Positions 8,940 through 16,863 of a stretch of DNA of 64,000 nucleotides are shown here, one piece after another. The position numbers were made by a program, and so were the translations under genes. Each line of letters starts with the position of its first letter. The stretch's first letter is position 1. The stretch covers positions 496,001-560,000 of the forward strand of contig JBCCMQ010000001.1 in NCBI GenBank assembly GCA_039026235.1, in the 5' to 3' direction. This stretch comes from JBCCMQ01 sp039026235. GTDB lineage: Bacteria > Pseudomonadota > Alphaproteobacteria > Rhodobacterales > Rhodobacteraceae. Under the pieces are notes generated by a model that saw only the letters and a program-made list of their open reading frames with translations, did no database searches and had not been told where the DNA came from.

Positions 8940-8965
8940 GTGTGGCAGATGACGCGCTGCCACAC
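8940..8965. terminator. Stem-loop between convergent genes
   Basis: GTGTGGCAG (8940-8948) and CTGCCACAC (8957-8965) form a perfect 9-bp stem with an 8-base loop. It ends exactly next to the aapP stop codon (8966-8968) and 26 bases after the binding-protein gene. No U-tract follows on either strand, so intrinsic termination is not certain. It may instead protect 3' ends of the convergent transcripts. Confidence 0.5.
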
Positions 8966-9712
8966 CTAAAGGATGTGCGACAGGAACTGCTGGCTTCGGT
9001 CGTACTGGGGGTTCTCGAAAAACGCTTGCGGCTCGGCGCTTTCGACAATCTCGCCCTGGTCCATAAAGACGACACGATCCGCCACCTGGCGGGCAAAGCC
9101 CATCTCATGGGTGACACAGATCATGGTCATGCCGGCCTCGGCCAGCGACACCATCACGTCCAGAACCTCACTTATCATCTCCGGGTCCAACGCCGATGTT
9201 GGCTCGTCGAAAAGCATGATGCGCGGTTTCATACAAAGCGCCCGTGCTATCGCCACGCGCTGCTGCTGACCGCCAGATAGCTGCAGCGGATATTTGGTCG
9301 CCTGATCGTCGATACCCACCCGAGACAGGTGCTGCATCGCAATCTCTTCGGCGTCCTTTTTCGGCATCTGCAACCCGAGGGTCGGGCTGAGGATGCAATT
9401 GTCCAGAACGGTCAGGTGCGGAAACAGGTTAAATGACTGAAACACCATGCCGATGTGCTTGCGGATCTCGGTCCGGTTCGAGCCATTCCGATGCACCATT
9501 ACGCCGTCCACAAGGATGTCACCTTCCTGATGCTCCTCAAGCTGGTTGACGCAGCGGATCAGGGTCGACTTGCCCGACCCGGACGGACCGCAGACCACAT
9601 AACGTTCGCCTTCTCGTACGGTCAGGTTGACGTCTTTTAGAACGTGGAAGTGTCCGAACCACTTGTTCAGATTAACGATCTCGATCGCCTTTGGCGCGGA
9701 TGGCTGGTTCAA
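8966..9712 (-). CDS. aapP: General L-amino acid ABC transporter, ATP-binding subunit
   Basis: The 248-residue ATPase has Walker A GPSGSGKST (42-50), a Q-loop in FQSFNLFPHL (91-100), signature LSGGQQQRV (145-153), Walker B IMLFDEP (165-171) and a switch histidine in CVTHEMG. This is the polar-amino-acid (GlnQ/AapP) subfamily. It energises uptake with AapQ, AapM and periplasmic AapJ. Its start overlaps the aapM stop by four bases, and it is the last gene of the aapJQMP operon. Confidence 0.93.
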   Translation of the reverse strand: MNQPSAPKAIEIVNLNKWFGHFHVLKDVNLTVREGERYVVCGPSGSGKSTLIRCVNQLEEHQEGDILVDGVMVHRNGSNRTEIRKHIGMVFQSFNLFPHLTVLDNCILSPTLGLQMPKKDAEEIAMQHLSRVGIDDQATKYPLQLSGGQQQRVAIARALCMKPRIMLFDEPTSALDPEMISEVLDVMVSLAEAGMTMICVTHEMGFARQVADRVVFMDQGEIVESAEPQAFFENPQYDRSQQFLSHIL

Positions 9713-11049
9713 TTGCGGTCCCGCCCTTCAGAAAGCCGTTTTTCAAGCCGGATTGAGTATGACGACATGGCGAAGCAGAAGAAGAAGTAGATCAAGGTAA
9801 CCGTGAAGAACGGTTCGAACAAAAGGCCCAGCCATGTCGTGTCCTCACCCACTGCGCGGGCCATGTTCATCATGTCGAACAATCCAATGATCGACACCAG
9901 CGTCGTATCCTTGAACAGCCCGATGAAGTTGCCGACAATCGAAGGGATCATGATTTTCAGCGCCTGGGGCATGATCACCTGGCTTGTGGTCTGCCAGTAT
10001 CCAAGCCCCAGTGAGGCCGCGGCTTCATACTGACCATTTGGAAGCGCCTGAAGACCGCCCCGGACCACCTCGGCCATATAGGCCGACGCAAACAGACAGA
10101 CGGCCACGATCGCCCGGGCCAATGAATTGGTCTCGATCCCGGGTGGCAGGAACAGCGGCAACATGGTGTTGAACATGAACAGGATGGTAATCAGCGGCAC
10201 CGACCTGAACAGCTCGATGAAGGCCGTGCAGAGTAAGGAGATCGCCGGCATGTGCGATCGCCGCCCAAGCGCCAGGAGTATTCCCGCTGGCAAGGAGAAG
10301 GTGATCCCGAAACCGGAGATCACCAGCGTCAGGAACAGGCCGCCCCAGAAATTGGTCCGGACCTCTTCCAGCGACCAGACCGAGACAAGTATGGATGACG
10401 CAACCAGCAGACCCAATCCCACCAGGCGAATGGCTGTGCGCTGCTTGCTTTCCTCAGCGGTATCGAGTTTTAGCCACGCAATGATCTGAGCCGTGATGGG
10501 CTTGCCGCGCAGGGTCTCGCATAGCGCCGTTGCCCAGACCCATACAAAGCCCGAAACGCCAGCCGCGATCAGAACTGTCCAAATAATTCCCTTGGACCCA
10601 CCAAGGAAAAAATAGCTTGCGAGGAACGGATAGATCAGGGTGGCGCTCAGGCCGACCGCGATCTTGGAGCTCACTTTGGGCATCCAAAGCGGGACCAGCC
10701 AGGCGATCAGGATCAGGAAGGCAATGTTGATCCGCCAAACCTGATCTTTCGGGTAAAGGCCGTAGATCAGATTGTCGAACCACGCCACAACGCCCGGCCA
10801 GCAGGCACCGGACCGCCCGACCAGTTCCAGACACTCGCGCCGGTTCTCAGCGTCCCAGACGGCGTTGAAAACGGCCCATTCCAGAACGGCAGCAATGACC
10901 ACGTAAATCAGATACGCACCAAGAATGGTCATCAGCGCATTGCTGACATCCTTGAAAAGGTTGGCGCGCAGCCACCCAATAATGCCCACCGTATCGGCAG
11001 GTGCCGGGCGGCTTGGCTTGGGAGAAAAGGTCTCTACGTTTGCTGACAC
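9709..11049 (-). CDS. aapM: General L-amino acid ABC transporter, permease subunit AapM
   Basis: This 446-residue inner-membrane permease is longer than ordinary HisM-type subunits because of an N-terminal block of extra hydrophobic segments, which is typical of AapM/BztC. The coupling region that contacts the ATPase is EAAASLGLGYWQT (the EAA motif). A polar amino acid permease signature (AFIELFRSVPLITILFM) precedes it. It follows aapQ with a 4-base gap and overlaps aapP, so the three are co-translated. Confidence 0.93.
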   Translation of the reverse strand: MSANVETFSPKPSRPAPADTVGIIGWLRANLFKDVSNALMTILGAYLIYVVIAAVLEWAVFNAVWDAENRRECLELVGRSGACWPGVVAWFDNLIYGLYPKDQVWRINIAFLILIAWLVPLWMPKVSSKIAVGLSATLIYPFLASYFFLGGSKGIIWTVLIAAGVSGFVWVWATALCETLRGKPITAQIIAWLKLDTAEESKQRTAIRLVGLGLLVASSILVSVWSLEEVRTNFWGGLFLTLVISGFGITFSLPAGILLALGRRSHMPAISLLCTAFIELFRSVPLITILFMFNTMLPLFLPPGIETNSLARAIVAVCLFASAYMAEVVRGGLQALPNGQYEAAASLGLGYWQTTSQVIMPQALKIMIPSIVGNFIGLFKDTTLVSIIGLFDMMNMARAVGEDTTWLGLLFEPFFTVTLIYFFFCFAMSSYSIRLEKRLSEGRDRN

Positions 11050-11053
11050 TGCT

Positions 11054-12250
11054 CTAGCGCTCCTTTATCAGAACGCGTTTGTTGTACTGGTTCATAATGA
11101 TCGACACCGTAAGGCTAACCGCGCAGTAAAACGCCATGGTCATGACAACGACCGGGATCGCGCGCCCGGATTGATTGAGTGTCGTGTTCATCCAGACACT
11201 GACAAGGTCCGGATAGCCGACGGCGATGGCCAGTGAAGAGTTTTTGGTAACATTCAAGTACTGACTGATCAGTGGCGGTATGATGACACGCATAGCCTGC
11301 GGCAGGACCACGCGGCGCAGCGTCCAGTTGGATGGCAGGTTCAGCGCGCCCGCGGCCTCTAACTGTCCCTTGGAAACCGACTGGATACCCGCGCGAACAA
11401 TTTCCGCGATAAAGGAAGCCGTGTAAGCCGAAAGTGCTACAATCAAAGCGCAGAAACTGGGCGGGACCGATACGCCACCCACATAGTTGAAGCCGGTCAG
11501 CTCAGGGATATCCCAGCTAAGCGGTGTTCCGAGGGCGAGAAACAAGATCAGCGGCAAACCGATGATGGTTGCAAATCCCACGGGAAGCGCCGGAAAGGGT
11601 TGGCCGGTCAGATCCTGCCGCCGGCGGGCCCATCGGGCGAGACCGATGGCGAAAATGACGCAGGCCAAAAGGACCCACATGACGACATTGAAACCCGCCT
11701 CCGGTACGGGCGACGGCATGTAAAATCCGCGATTGTTCAGAACAAATACTTCGCTGAGAACAAAGCTATCCCTTGGTCGCGGCAGCAAGGTGAAGACGCC
11801 CAGATACCAGCCAACGATCTGCAACAGCAGCGGCGTGTTCCGCAGCAGCTCAACATAGGCCCGCGCCACGCGCGAGATCAGCCAGTTCTGTGACAGCCGC
11901 CCAAGGCCGATAAAAAAACCGAGAACGCTTGCGAAAGCAATGGAAACGACGGCGACCAGAAGCGTGTTCATAAGGCCGACCAGGAAGACCCGGCCGTAAC
12001 TGTCGCCTTCTTTGTACTCGATCAGGCTGAAGCCGATGCCGAAACCGGCAGTGACGTCCAGAAAGTCGAACCCCGCGGACAGGTTGCGTTCGGCCATGTT
12101 GGCGGACGTATTTGACGCCAGATAGGCGAACAGTCCGACCACGAGGCCAACGGTAACAATCTGGATGAAAACGGAACGAAGGCGCGAATCTCTGAGAATG
12201 CGCGCAAGCGGGTTTGTCGGAAGATCGACACCGGCGCTGCGGTCGGTCAT
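11054..12250 (-). CDS. aapQ: General L-amino acid ABC transporter, permease subunit AapQ
   Basis: The 398-residue permease has one early transmembrane segment near residues 30-46, a long periplasmic insertion and the HisM-type core. Markers are AYVELLRNTPLLLQIVGWYL and the EAA loop QLEAAGALNLPSNWTLRRVV, which contacts AapP. It pairs with AapM as the heteromeric channel. The gap to aapJ is 84 bases and contains a stem-loop. Confidence 0.93.
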   Translation of the reverse strand: MTDRSAGVDLPTNPLARILRDSRLRSVFIQIVTVGLVVGLFAYLASNTSANMAERNLSAGFDFLDVTAGFGIGFSLIEYKEGDSYGRVFLVGLMNTLLVAVVSIAFASVLGFFIGLGRLSQNWLISRVARAYVELLRNTPLLLQIVGWYLGVFTLLPRPRDSFVLSEVFVLNNRGFYMPSPVPEAGFNVVMWVLLACVIFAIGLARWARRRQDLTGQPFPALPVGFATIIGLPLILFLALGTPLSWDIPELTGFNYVGGVSVPPSFCALIVALSAYTASFIAEIVRAGIQSVSKGQLEAAGALNLPSNWTLRRVVLPQAMRVIIPPLISQYLNVTKNSSLAIAVGYPDLVSVWMNTTLNQSGRAIPVVVMTMAFYCAVSLTVSIIMNQYNKRVLIKER

Positions 12251-12283
12251 GCGCGATCCTTATGTTAGCTTGACCAGTGCGTT

Positions 12284-12308
12284 CCGCGACCCCCAGAAAG
12301 GGTCGCGG
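12284..12308 (-). terminator. Intra-operon stem-loop after aapJ
   Basis: CCGCGACCC (12284-12292) pairs with GGGTCGCGG (12300-12308) around a 7-base loop. It sits between aapJ and aapQ and has no U-tract. Such hairpins behind a binding-protein gene commonly stabilise that part of the mRNA and reduce read-through, giving more binding protein than permease. That role is inferred from position only. Confidence 0.6.
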
Positions 12309-12334
12309 ATACTCTTGCTTGGCTTACGTGCCGA

Positions 12335-13357
12335 TTACCGGAACGGAGGGGCGTAAAGGATACCGCCGCGTGTCCAAAGGTCGTTCAATGTACCGGCGCG
12401 CGGGATACCGATCGGCGTATCTACCCCGATGTGCTTTTCGTAAAGTTCGCCGTAGTTGCCCACCATCGAAATCACGTCGACCATAAAGTCGTTATCAAGA
12501 CCCAGTTCGGTGCCGATGTTACCTTCGGCGCCCAAGAGACGGGCGATGTTGGGGTTAGGCGGGGTCGCGGCGAGTTCAGCGACATTGCTGCTGTCCACAC
12601 CCAGTTCTTCGGCGTTGATGATCCCGTAAAGGACCCAGCGCACGATATCGCCCCAATTGTTGTCTCCATGACGGACAACCGGGCCAAGCGGTTCCTTTGA
12701 TACCGTTTCCGGAAGGATTACGTGCGCATCCGGATCAGGGAACGCCGAGCGGCGCGCGGCCAGACCGGATTTGTCGTTGGTGTAGGCGTCACAGCCGCCA
12801 GACAGATATGTCTCGACGATGACGTTCACGTTCTCATTGGTCACCGGCGTAATGCTCAGATCATTGGCGCGCGAGAAGTCGCCAAGGTTGAGCTCGGTGG
12901 TCGTGCCGGTCACAACGCAGACCGTGGCGCCGGACAGTTCAAGCGCCGAGGTGATGCCGCTGTCCTTGGGCACCAGAAAACCCTGTCCGTCGTAAAAGTT
13001 CATGTAGGTGAAATCGAGACCGAGCTGCGTATCACGAACCGCGGTCCAGGTCGTGGTCCGGGACAGCATGTCGCTTTCACCATTGGCCAGCGCGGTAAAG
13101 CGCACCGCCGATGTCACCGACTGGTATTCGATTTTGTCAGGATCTCCGAAAATGGCCGCGGACACGGCACGGCAAATATCCACATCCATTCCGGACCAAG
13201 TTCCGTCGTCGGCAAGAGCGTAGAAACCGGGGGTCGGCAGGCCGACCTGGCAATTCATCAAGCCACGTTCTTTTACCGTGGCCAGCGTCTCTTGCGCGGA
13301 CACTGCCGCGGGCATGGCCGTTGCTGCCACCAGCGCAGCGAGGGTTAGTTTGTACAT
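12335..13357 (-). CDS. aapJ: General L-amino acid ABC transporter, periplasmic binding protein AapJ
   Basis: The 340-residue precursor has signal peptide MYKLTLAALVAATAMPAAVSA. The mature domain is a family 3 solute-binding protein (TWSGMDVDICRAVSAAIFGD, WTAVRDTQLGLDFTYMNFYD, VETYLSGGCDAYTND). AapJ-type proteins bind a wide range of L-amino acids and deliver them to AapQM. The frame is open 11 codons upstream, but the ATG at 13357 directly precedes the signal peptide and has AGGGACG ahead of it. First gene of the operon. Confidence 0.93.
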   Translation of the reverse strand: MYKLTLAALVAATAMPAAVSAQETLATVKERGLMNCQVGLPTPGFYALADDGTWSGMDVDICRAVSAAIFGDPDKIEYQSVTSAVRFTALANGESDMLSRTTTWTAVRDTQLGLDFTYMNFYDGQGFLVPKDSGITSALELSGATVCVVTGTTTELNLGDFSRANDLSITPVTNENVNVIVETYLSGGCDAYTNDKSGLAARRSAFPDPDAHVILPETVSKEPLGPVVRHGDNNWGDIVRWVLYGIINAEELGVDSSNVAELAATPPNPNIARLLGAEGNIGTELGLDNDFMVDVISMVGNYGELYEKHIGVDTPIGIPRAGTLNDLWTRGGILYAPPFR

Positions 13358-13680
13358 CGTAGACGTCCCTGTTTCTGTTTTTACGCGCATTTGCCGGGCA
13401 AAAGCACCTGTGGGATCGTAGTTCCCAGAGCCAATGCCTCTACGGCAGCATACAGGAAAAACGGCGTCTTTCGCGCATTAGATGATGCAGGAAGCGTTTT
13501 TTTGGGCAGACGTCCAATAAATAGGCGCTCTTTTGGCTGAGCAAAGGTCCGGTCGCGCGTAAATCTGCCCCATTGGTTGACGTTCCGATGCCGGACTGAG
13601 GAAAACGCAGTCATACGCTTGCCAAGTGCGCAGGCCATTGGTCTGCGGGCTACTGCGACAGGGCACGACAGGGGACAAAT
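13358..13680. other. Divergent intergenic region, aapJ / class V enzyme
   Basis: These 323 bases must carry promoters for aapJQMP (leftward) and for the gene at 13681 (rightward). There are AT-rich patches at 13495-13505 and 13515-13530, and a TTGACG hexamer at 13576-13581 on the plus strand, but no convincing -10 partner at normal spacing. A weak inverted repeat TGGGA-N7-TCCCA occurs near 13412-13428. Nothing else is supported. Confidence 0.5.
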
Positions 13681-14901
13681 ATGCAGCCACTCAATCAGGA
13701 CTTTATCAAGGCCAGTTTTCCGGCCCTCAGTAAGGGCCAGATCTTTCTTGATAATGCTGGCGGGTCCCAAATCGCCCGACCGGTGGTCGAGCGGCTGACC
13801 GAGTTTCTCTACGGTGCCAACGTACAGCTCGGGGCAACCTACGACGCATCGGCGCGCGCTGGCGCAATGGTCGCCGAGGGGCGCGGCGCCCTCGCGACAC
13901 TTCTTAACGCCGAAAGGCCCGACGAGATCGTGATGGGGGCTACCTCGACGCAGCTTTTCGACCAATTGGCACGTGCGCTTGTCCAAAGCTGGTCGCCGGG
14001 CGACGAGGTCGTTGTCACCAATTTCGATCACGAAGCCAACATAACGCCCTGGGCGCGCCTGGCCGCCCAGGGGATCGTCGTGAAGGAATGGACGCTGCCG
14101 CCGGAAGCGCATCGGCCCGATGTTAACGATCTGGCGGAACTGCTCGGGCCCAAAACCCGTCTTGTGGCCGTTACCCACACATCGAACATCTTCGGCACCA
14201 TAAATCCCGTGCGCCAGATCGCCGACATGGTCCATGCGGCCGGTGCCCAGATCTGCGTCGACGGTGTCGCTTATGCGCCCCATCGTGCGGTCGACGTCCA
14301 GGCGCTTGACGTCGATTTCTACGGTTTTTCCGTCTATAAGGTTTTTGGCGCCCACTTTGCTGCGCTTTACGGCAAATACGATGCACTCAAGGCTGCCGGG
14401 AACATCAATCACGGCTTCATTCCGACCGACAAGGTTCCCCAGAAAATGGAACCGGGCAATGCAAGTCACGAGCTTGCCTATTCCTGCACGGGTGTCTTGG
14501 CGTATCTTGAGGCTTTGGCCCAAGCCCAGGGCGTGAACAAAACCGGTCGCGGAGCGGTGGAAGCGGCCTTCCAGCATATCGCGGCGCATGAGGAGCGGCT
14601 GACCGCTCGGCTCCTTGACTATCTTAACGGGCGCGGCGACGTCACGATTTTCGGCGACGACAGGCCCGACCGGAGTGTTCGCGTGCCGACCGTGTCCTTC
14701 ACGATTGCGGGTAAACCGTCGCGGGACGTGGTTGAGCGAACTGACCCGACCGGCATTGGCATCAGATGGGGCGACTTTTATTCGCGCCGACTTATCGAAG
14801 CCCTGGGCCTATGGCCCGATGGCGTCATTCGCGTATCAGCGGTCCATTACAATACCGAAGAAGAGATCGACCAACTGATCCATCACCTTGGGACCGCCTG
14901 A
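13681..14901 (+). CDS. Class V aminotransferase, cysteine-desulfurase-like
   Basis: The 406 residues carry FLDNAGGSQ (22-30), the class V N-terminal loop; a DHEANITPW segment (116-124) that contacts PLP; Asp194 in CVDGVAYAPHR; and FSVYKVFGAH (216-225) with Lys220 as the PLP lysine. It resembles the cysteine-desulfurase-like subfamily that is not tied to Fe-S assembly: there are no isc/suf genes nearby and no obvious mobile-loop Cys. It is followed after 13 bases by a dihydropyrimidinase-type gene, which suggests a shared pathway. Substrate unknown. Confidence 0.85.
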   Translation: MQPLNQDFIKASFPALSKGQIFLDNAGGSQIARPVVERLTEFLYGANVQLGATYDASARAGAMVAEGRGALATLLNAERPDEIVMGATSTQLFDQLARALVQSWSPGDEVVVTNFDHEANITPWARLAAQGIVVKEWTLPPEAHRPDVNDLAELLGPKTRLVAVTHTSNIFGTINPVRQIADMVHAAGAQICVDGVAYAPHRAVDVQALDVDFYGFSVYKVFGAHFAALYGKYDALKAAGNINHGFIPTDKVPQKMEPGNASHELAYSCTGVLAYLEALAQAQGVNKTGRGAVEAAFQHIAAHEERLTARLLDYLNGRGDVTIFGDDRPDRSVRVPTVSFTIAGKPSRDVVERTDPTGIGIRWGDFYSRRLIEALGLWPDGVIRVSAVHYNTEEEIDQLIHHLGTA

Positions 14902-14914
14902 GAGGAAGATGACA

Positions 14915-16321
14915 ATGGCGCAACTGGACACAATCATTAAGGGCGGCACCATTGTGACCGCGTCAGATCGTTTTTCCGGTGACCTGGGCATCCGTGATGG
15001 CCGCATTGTCCAGATCGCTGATGAGTTGGAAGGCGCTGAAGAAGTCATTGATGCCTCTGGTCTGATGGTTCTGCCGGGCGGTATCGACAGCCACGTGCAT
15101 ATCTCTCAGCCCCATGGCCCGGGCATTACCATGGCGGATGACTTTGAAAGTGCCACCCGTTCGGCCGCCTTCGGTGGGGTGACCACGGTCATCCCCTTCT
15201 GCCTTCAACAAAAGGGCCAGACGCTCAGGGACGCCGTCAGTTGGTACCATGGTCTGTCGGATGGTGAATGCTACACCGATTACGCGTTCCACTTGATCAT
15301 CACCGATCCGACGCCGCAGGCGCTCGGACAGGATCTGCCGGCACTGGTCGAAAGCGGTATCACCTCGGTCAAGGTGTTCATGACCTATGAGGGCATGAAG
15401 CTGACCGACCGTGAGATCCTGGAAACCCTGGAAGCGGCCAAGACCAACGGCGCGCTGCCCATGGTCCATGCTGAAAATGATGATGCTATTGAGTTTCTAA
15501 GGGACCGGGCGATGGACCGTGGCGACACGGCGCCCAAGTATCACGCAACCACGCGACCGGTGCCCGTGGAACGCGAAGCGACACATCGGGCCATTTCCCT
15601 GGCCGAGATCATCGACACGCCCATGGTAATTGTCCATGTGTCGAACCGCGATGCCATGGAAGAGATCCGTGCCGGGCGCGGACGCGGCGCGAAGGTTGTT
15701 GGTGAGACCTGCCCGCAGTACCTGGTCTTAACCGCAGATGACCTCGATACGGCCGGATTTGACGGGGCAAAATGGGTGTGTTCGCCGCCGCCTCGCGACG
15801 CGGCCAATCAGGCGGCCTGCTGGGAAGGGCTGGAAAGCGGTGTGTTCGACATTTATTCGTCCGATCACTGCCCGTTCCGGTTCGATGATCCTGAAGGAAA
15901 GAAGACACCTGCTGGCCTGAAATCTTTCCGCTATATTCCGAATGGCATCCCTGGCGTCGAAACAAGCCTGCTGATCCTCTTTTCCCAGGGCGTCAGCACC
16001 GGACGCCTCAGCCCTTCGCAATTTGTCGCACTGACGGCGACCAACCACGCCAAGCTATACGGCCTTTACCCTCGCAAGGGGACAATTGCCGTGGGCTCGG
16101 ACGCGGACTTGGTTTTGTGGGACCCCGAGCGGCGCGGCACGATCAGCCAGACGATGCTGCATCACGGTGCGGATTATACCCCCTACGAAGGCCACACGTT
16201 CCATGGCTTTCCCGTCAGGACGCTCGTTCGGGGACGCACGGTGACATCTGATGGAGCGCTTGTCGCTGACAAGGGCGTTGGCACCTTCCTTGAACGGGAA
16301 CGGTCAGAACTGGTGCGCTAG
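14915..16321 (+). CDS. hydA: Dihydropyrimidinase / D-hydantoinase-type amidohydrolase
   Basis: The 468-residue cyclic amidohydrolase has all binuclear-zinc ligands: H60 and H62 in GIDSHVHIS, the carbamylated lysine K153 in SVKVFMTYEG, H185 in MVHAEN, H241 in VHVS and D317 in SDHCPF. The family opens dihydropyrimidine or hydantoin rings in the cytoplasm. The ATG at 14915 is preferred over the ATG at 14909 because AGGAAG (14903-14908) is then correctly spaced. It sits 13 bases after the class V enzyme and is probably co-transcribed. Allantoinase or phenylhydantoinase activities cannot be excluded. Confidence 0.88.
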   Translation: MAQLDTIIKGGTIVTASDRFSGDLGIRDGRIVQIADELEGAEEVIDASGLMVLPGGIDSHVHISQPHGPGITMADDFESATRSAAFGGVTTVIPFCLQQKGQTLRDAVSWYHGLSDGECYTDYAFHLIITDPTPQALGQDLPALVESGITSVKVFMTYEGMKLTDREILETLEAAKTNGALPMVHAENDDAIEFLRDRAMDRGDTAPKYHATTRPVPVEREATHRAISLAEIIDTPMVIVHVSNRDAMEEIRAGRGRGAKVVGETCPQYLVLTADDLDTAGFDGAKWVCSPPPRDAANQAACWEGLESGVFDIYSSDHCPFRFDDPEGKKTPAGLKSFRYIPNGIPGVETSLLILFSQGVSTGRLSPSQFVALTATNHAKLYGLYPRKGTIAVGSDADLVLWDPERRGTISQTMLHHGADYTPYEGHTFHGFPVRTLVRGRTVTSDGALVADKGVGTFLERERSELVR

Positions 16322-16335
16322 GCGCTTCATTTGCC

Positions 16336-16391
16336 GACAACGCCAATGGCGTCCGGGTATCCCGACAGGTCCCGACGCTTTGGCCGTTGTC
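16336..16391. terminator. Large imperfect stem-loop between convergent hydA and ruvX
   Basis: GACAACGCCAA (16336-16346) pairs with TTGGCCGTTGTC (16380-16391), one bulged C. Inside, GCGTC (16349-16353) pairs with GACGC (16374-16378), and CGGG (16354-16357) with CCCG (16361-16364). The structure overlaps the ruvX stop codon. It could act as a bidirectional terminator, though no U-run follows. Confidence 0.4.
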
Positions 16392-16863
16392 ACCCGTTCC
16401 GCACCAGATAATTCAGCCGGTCCAGGCCACCCTGCAGGATGATGCCGGCGGCCACGTGGTCGATGACCTGTGCACGCCGGGCACGGCTTGTATCGGCTTC
16501 AAGCAAGGCCCGCTCAGCCGCGACGGTCGACAGCCGTTCGTCCCAAAGAAGAAGGGGCAGGGGGGTCAGCTTGCACAGGTTTCTGGCAAAGGATCTGGTG
16601 GACTGAGCGCGGGGGCCCTCACTGCCATCCATATTAAACGGCAATCCCAGAATGAAACCTGCAAGGCCGCGTGCTGCGGCGATCTCCAGAATGCGCTCGG
16701 CATCTGCGGTGAACTTCTTGCGCGCGATGGTCTCAAGGGGCGACGCGACCTGCCGAAACCCGTCGCTGATCGCGACACCGATTGTGCGGGTGCCCAGATC
16801 GAGCCCGACCAGGGGGCCCGGGGCAAGCGCAGCCGCAAATGTCGCCGCATCCTCAAAGATCAT
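16390..16863 (-). CDS. ruvX: Putative pre-16S rRNA nuclease / Holliday junction resolvase-like YqgF
   Basis: The 157-residue RNase-H-fold protein has VGLDLGTRTIGVAISD (19-34) with the first catalytic Asp22, ILGLPFNMDGSEGP in the middle, LWDERLSTVAAER with the catalytic Glu, and VIDHVAAGIILQ with the final Asp. YqgF is essential in E. coli for 5' maturation of 16S rRNA; the older resolvase name is retained in many annotations. The ATG overlaps the ccmI stop by four bases, so the pair is translationally coupled. Confidence 0.93.
   Translation of the reverse strand: MIFEDAATFAAALAPGPLVGLDLGTRTIGVAISDGFRQVASPLETIARKKFTADAERILEIAAARGLAGFILGLPFNMDGSEGPRAQSTRSFARNLCKLTPLPLLLWDERLSTVAAERALLEADTSRARRAQVIDHVAAGIILQGGLDRLNYLVRNG

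Noticed and set aside
13381..14589. A 402-codon open frame on the minus strand
   Set aside because: It is opposite a clear class V PLP enzyme whose motifs are intact, and its own translation has no recognised domain.
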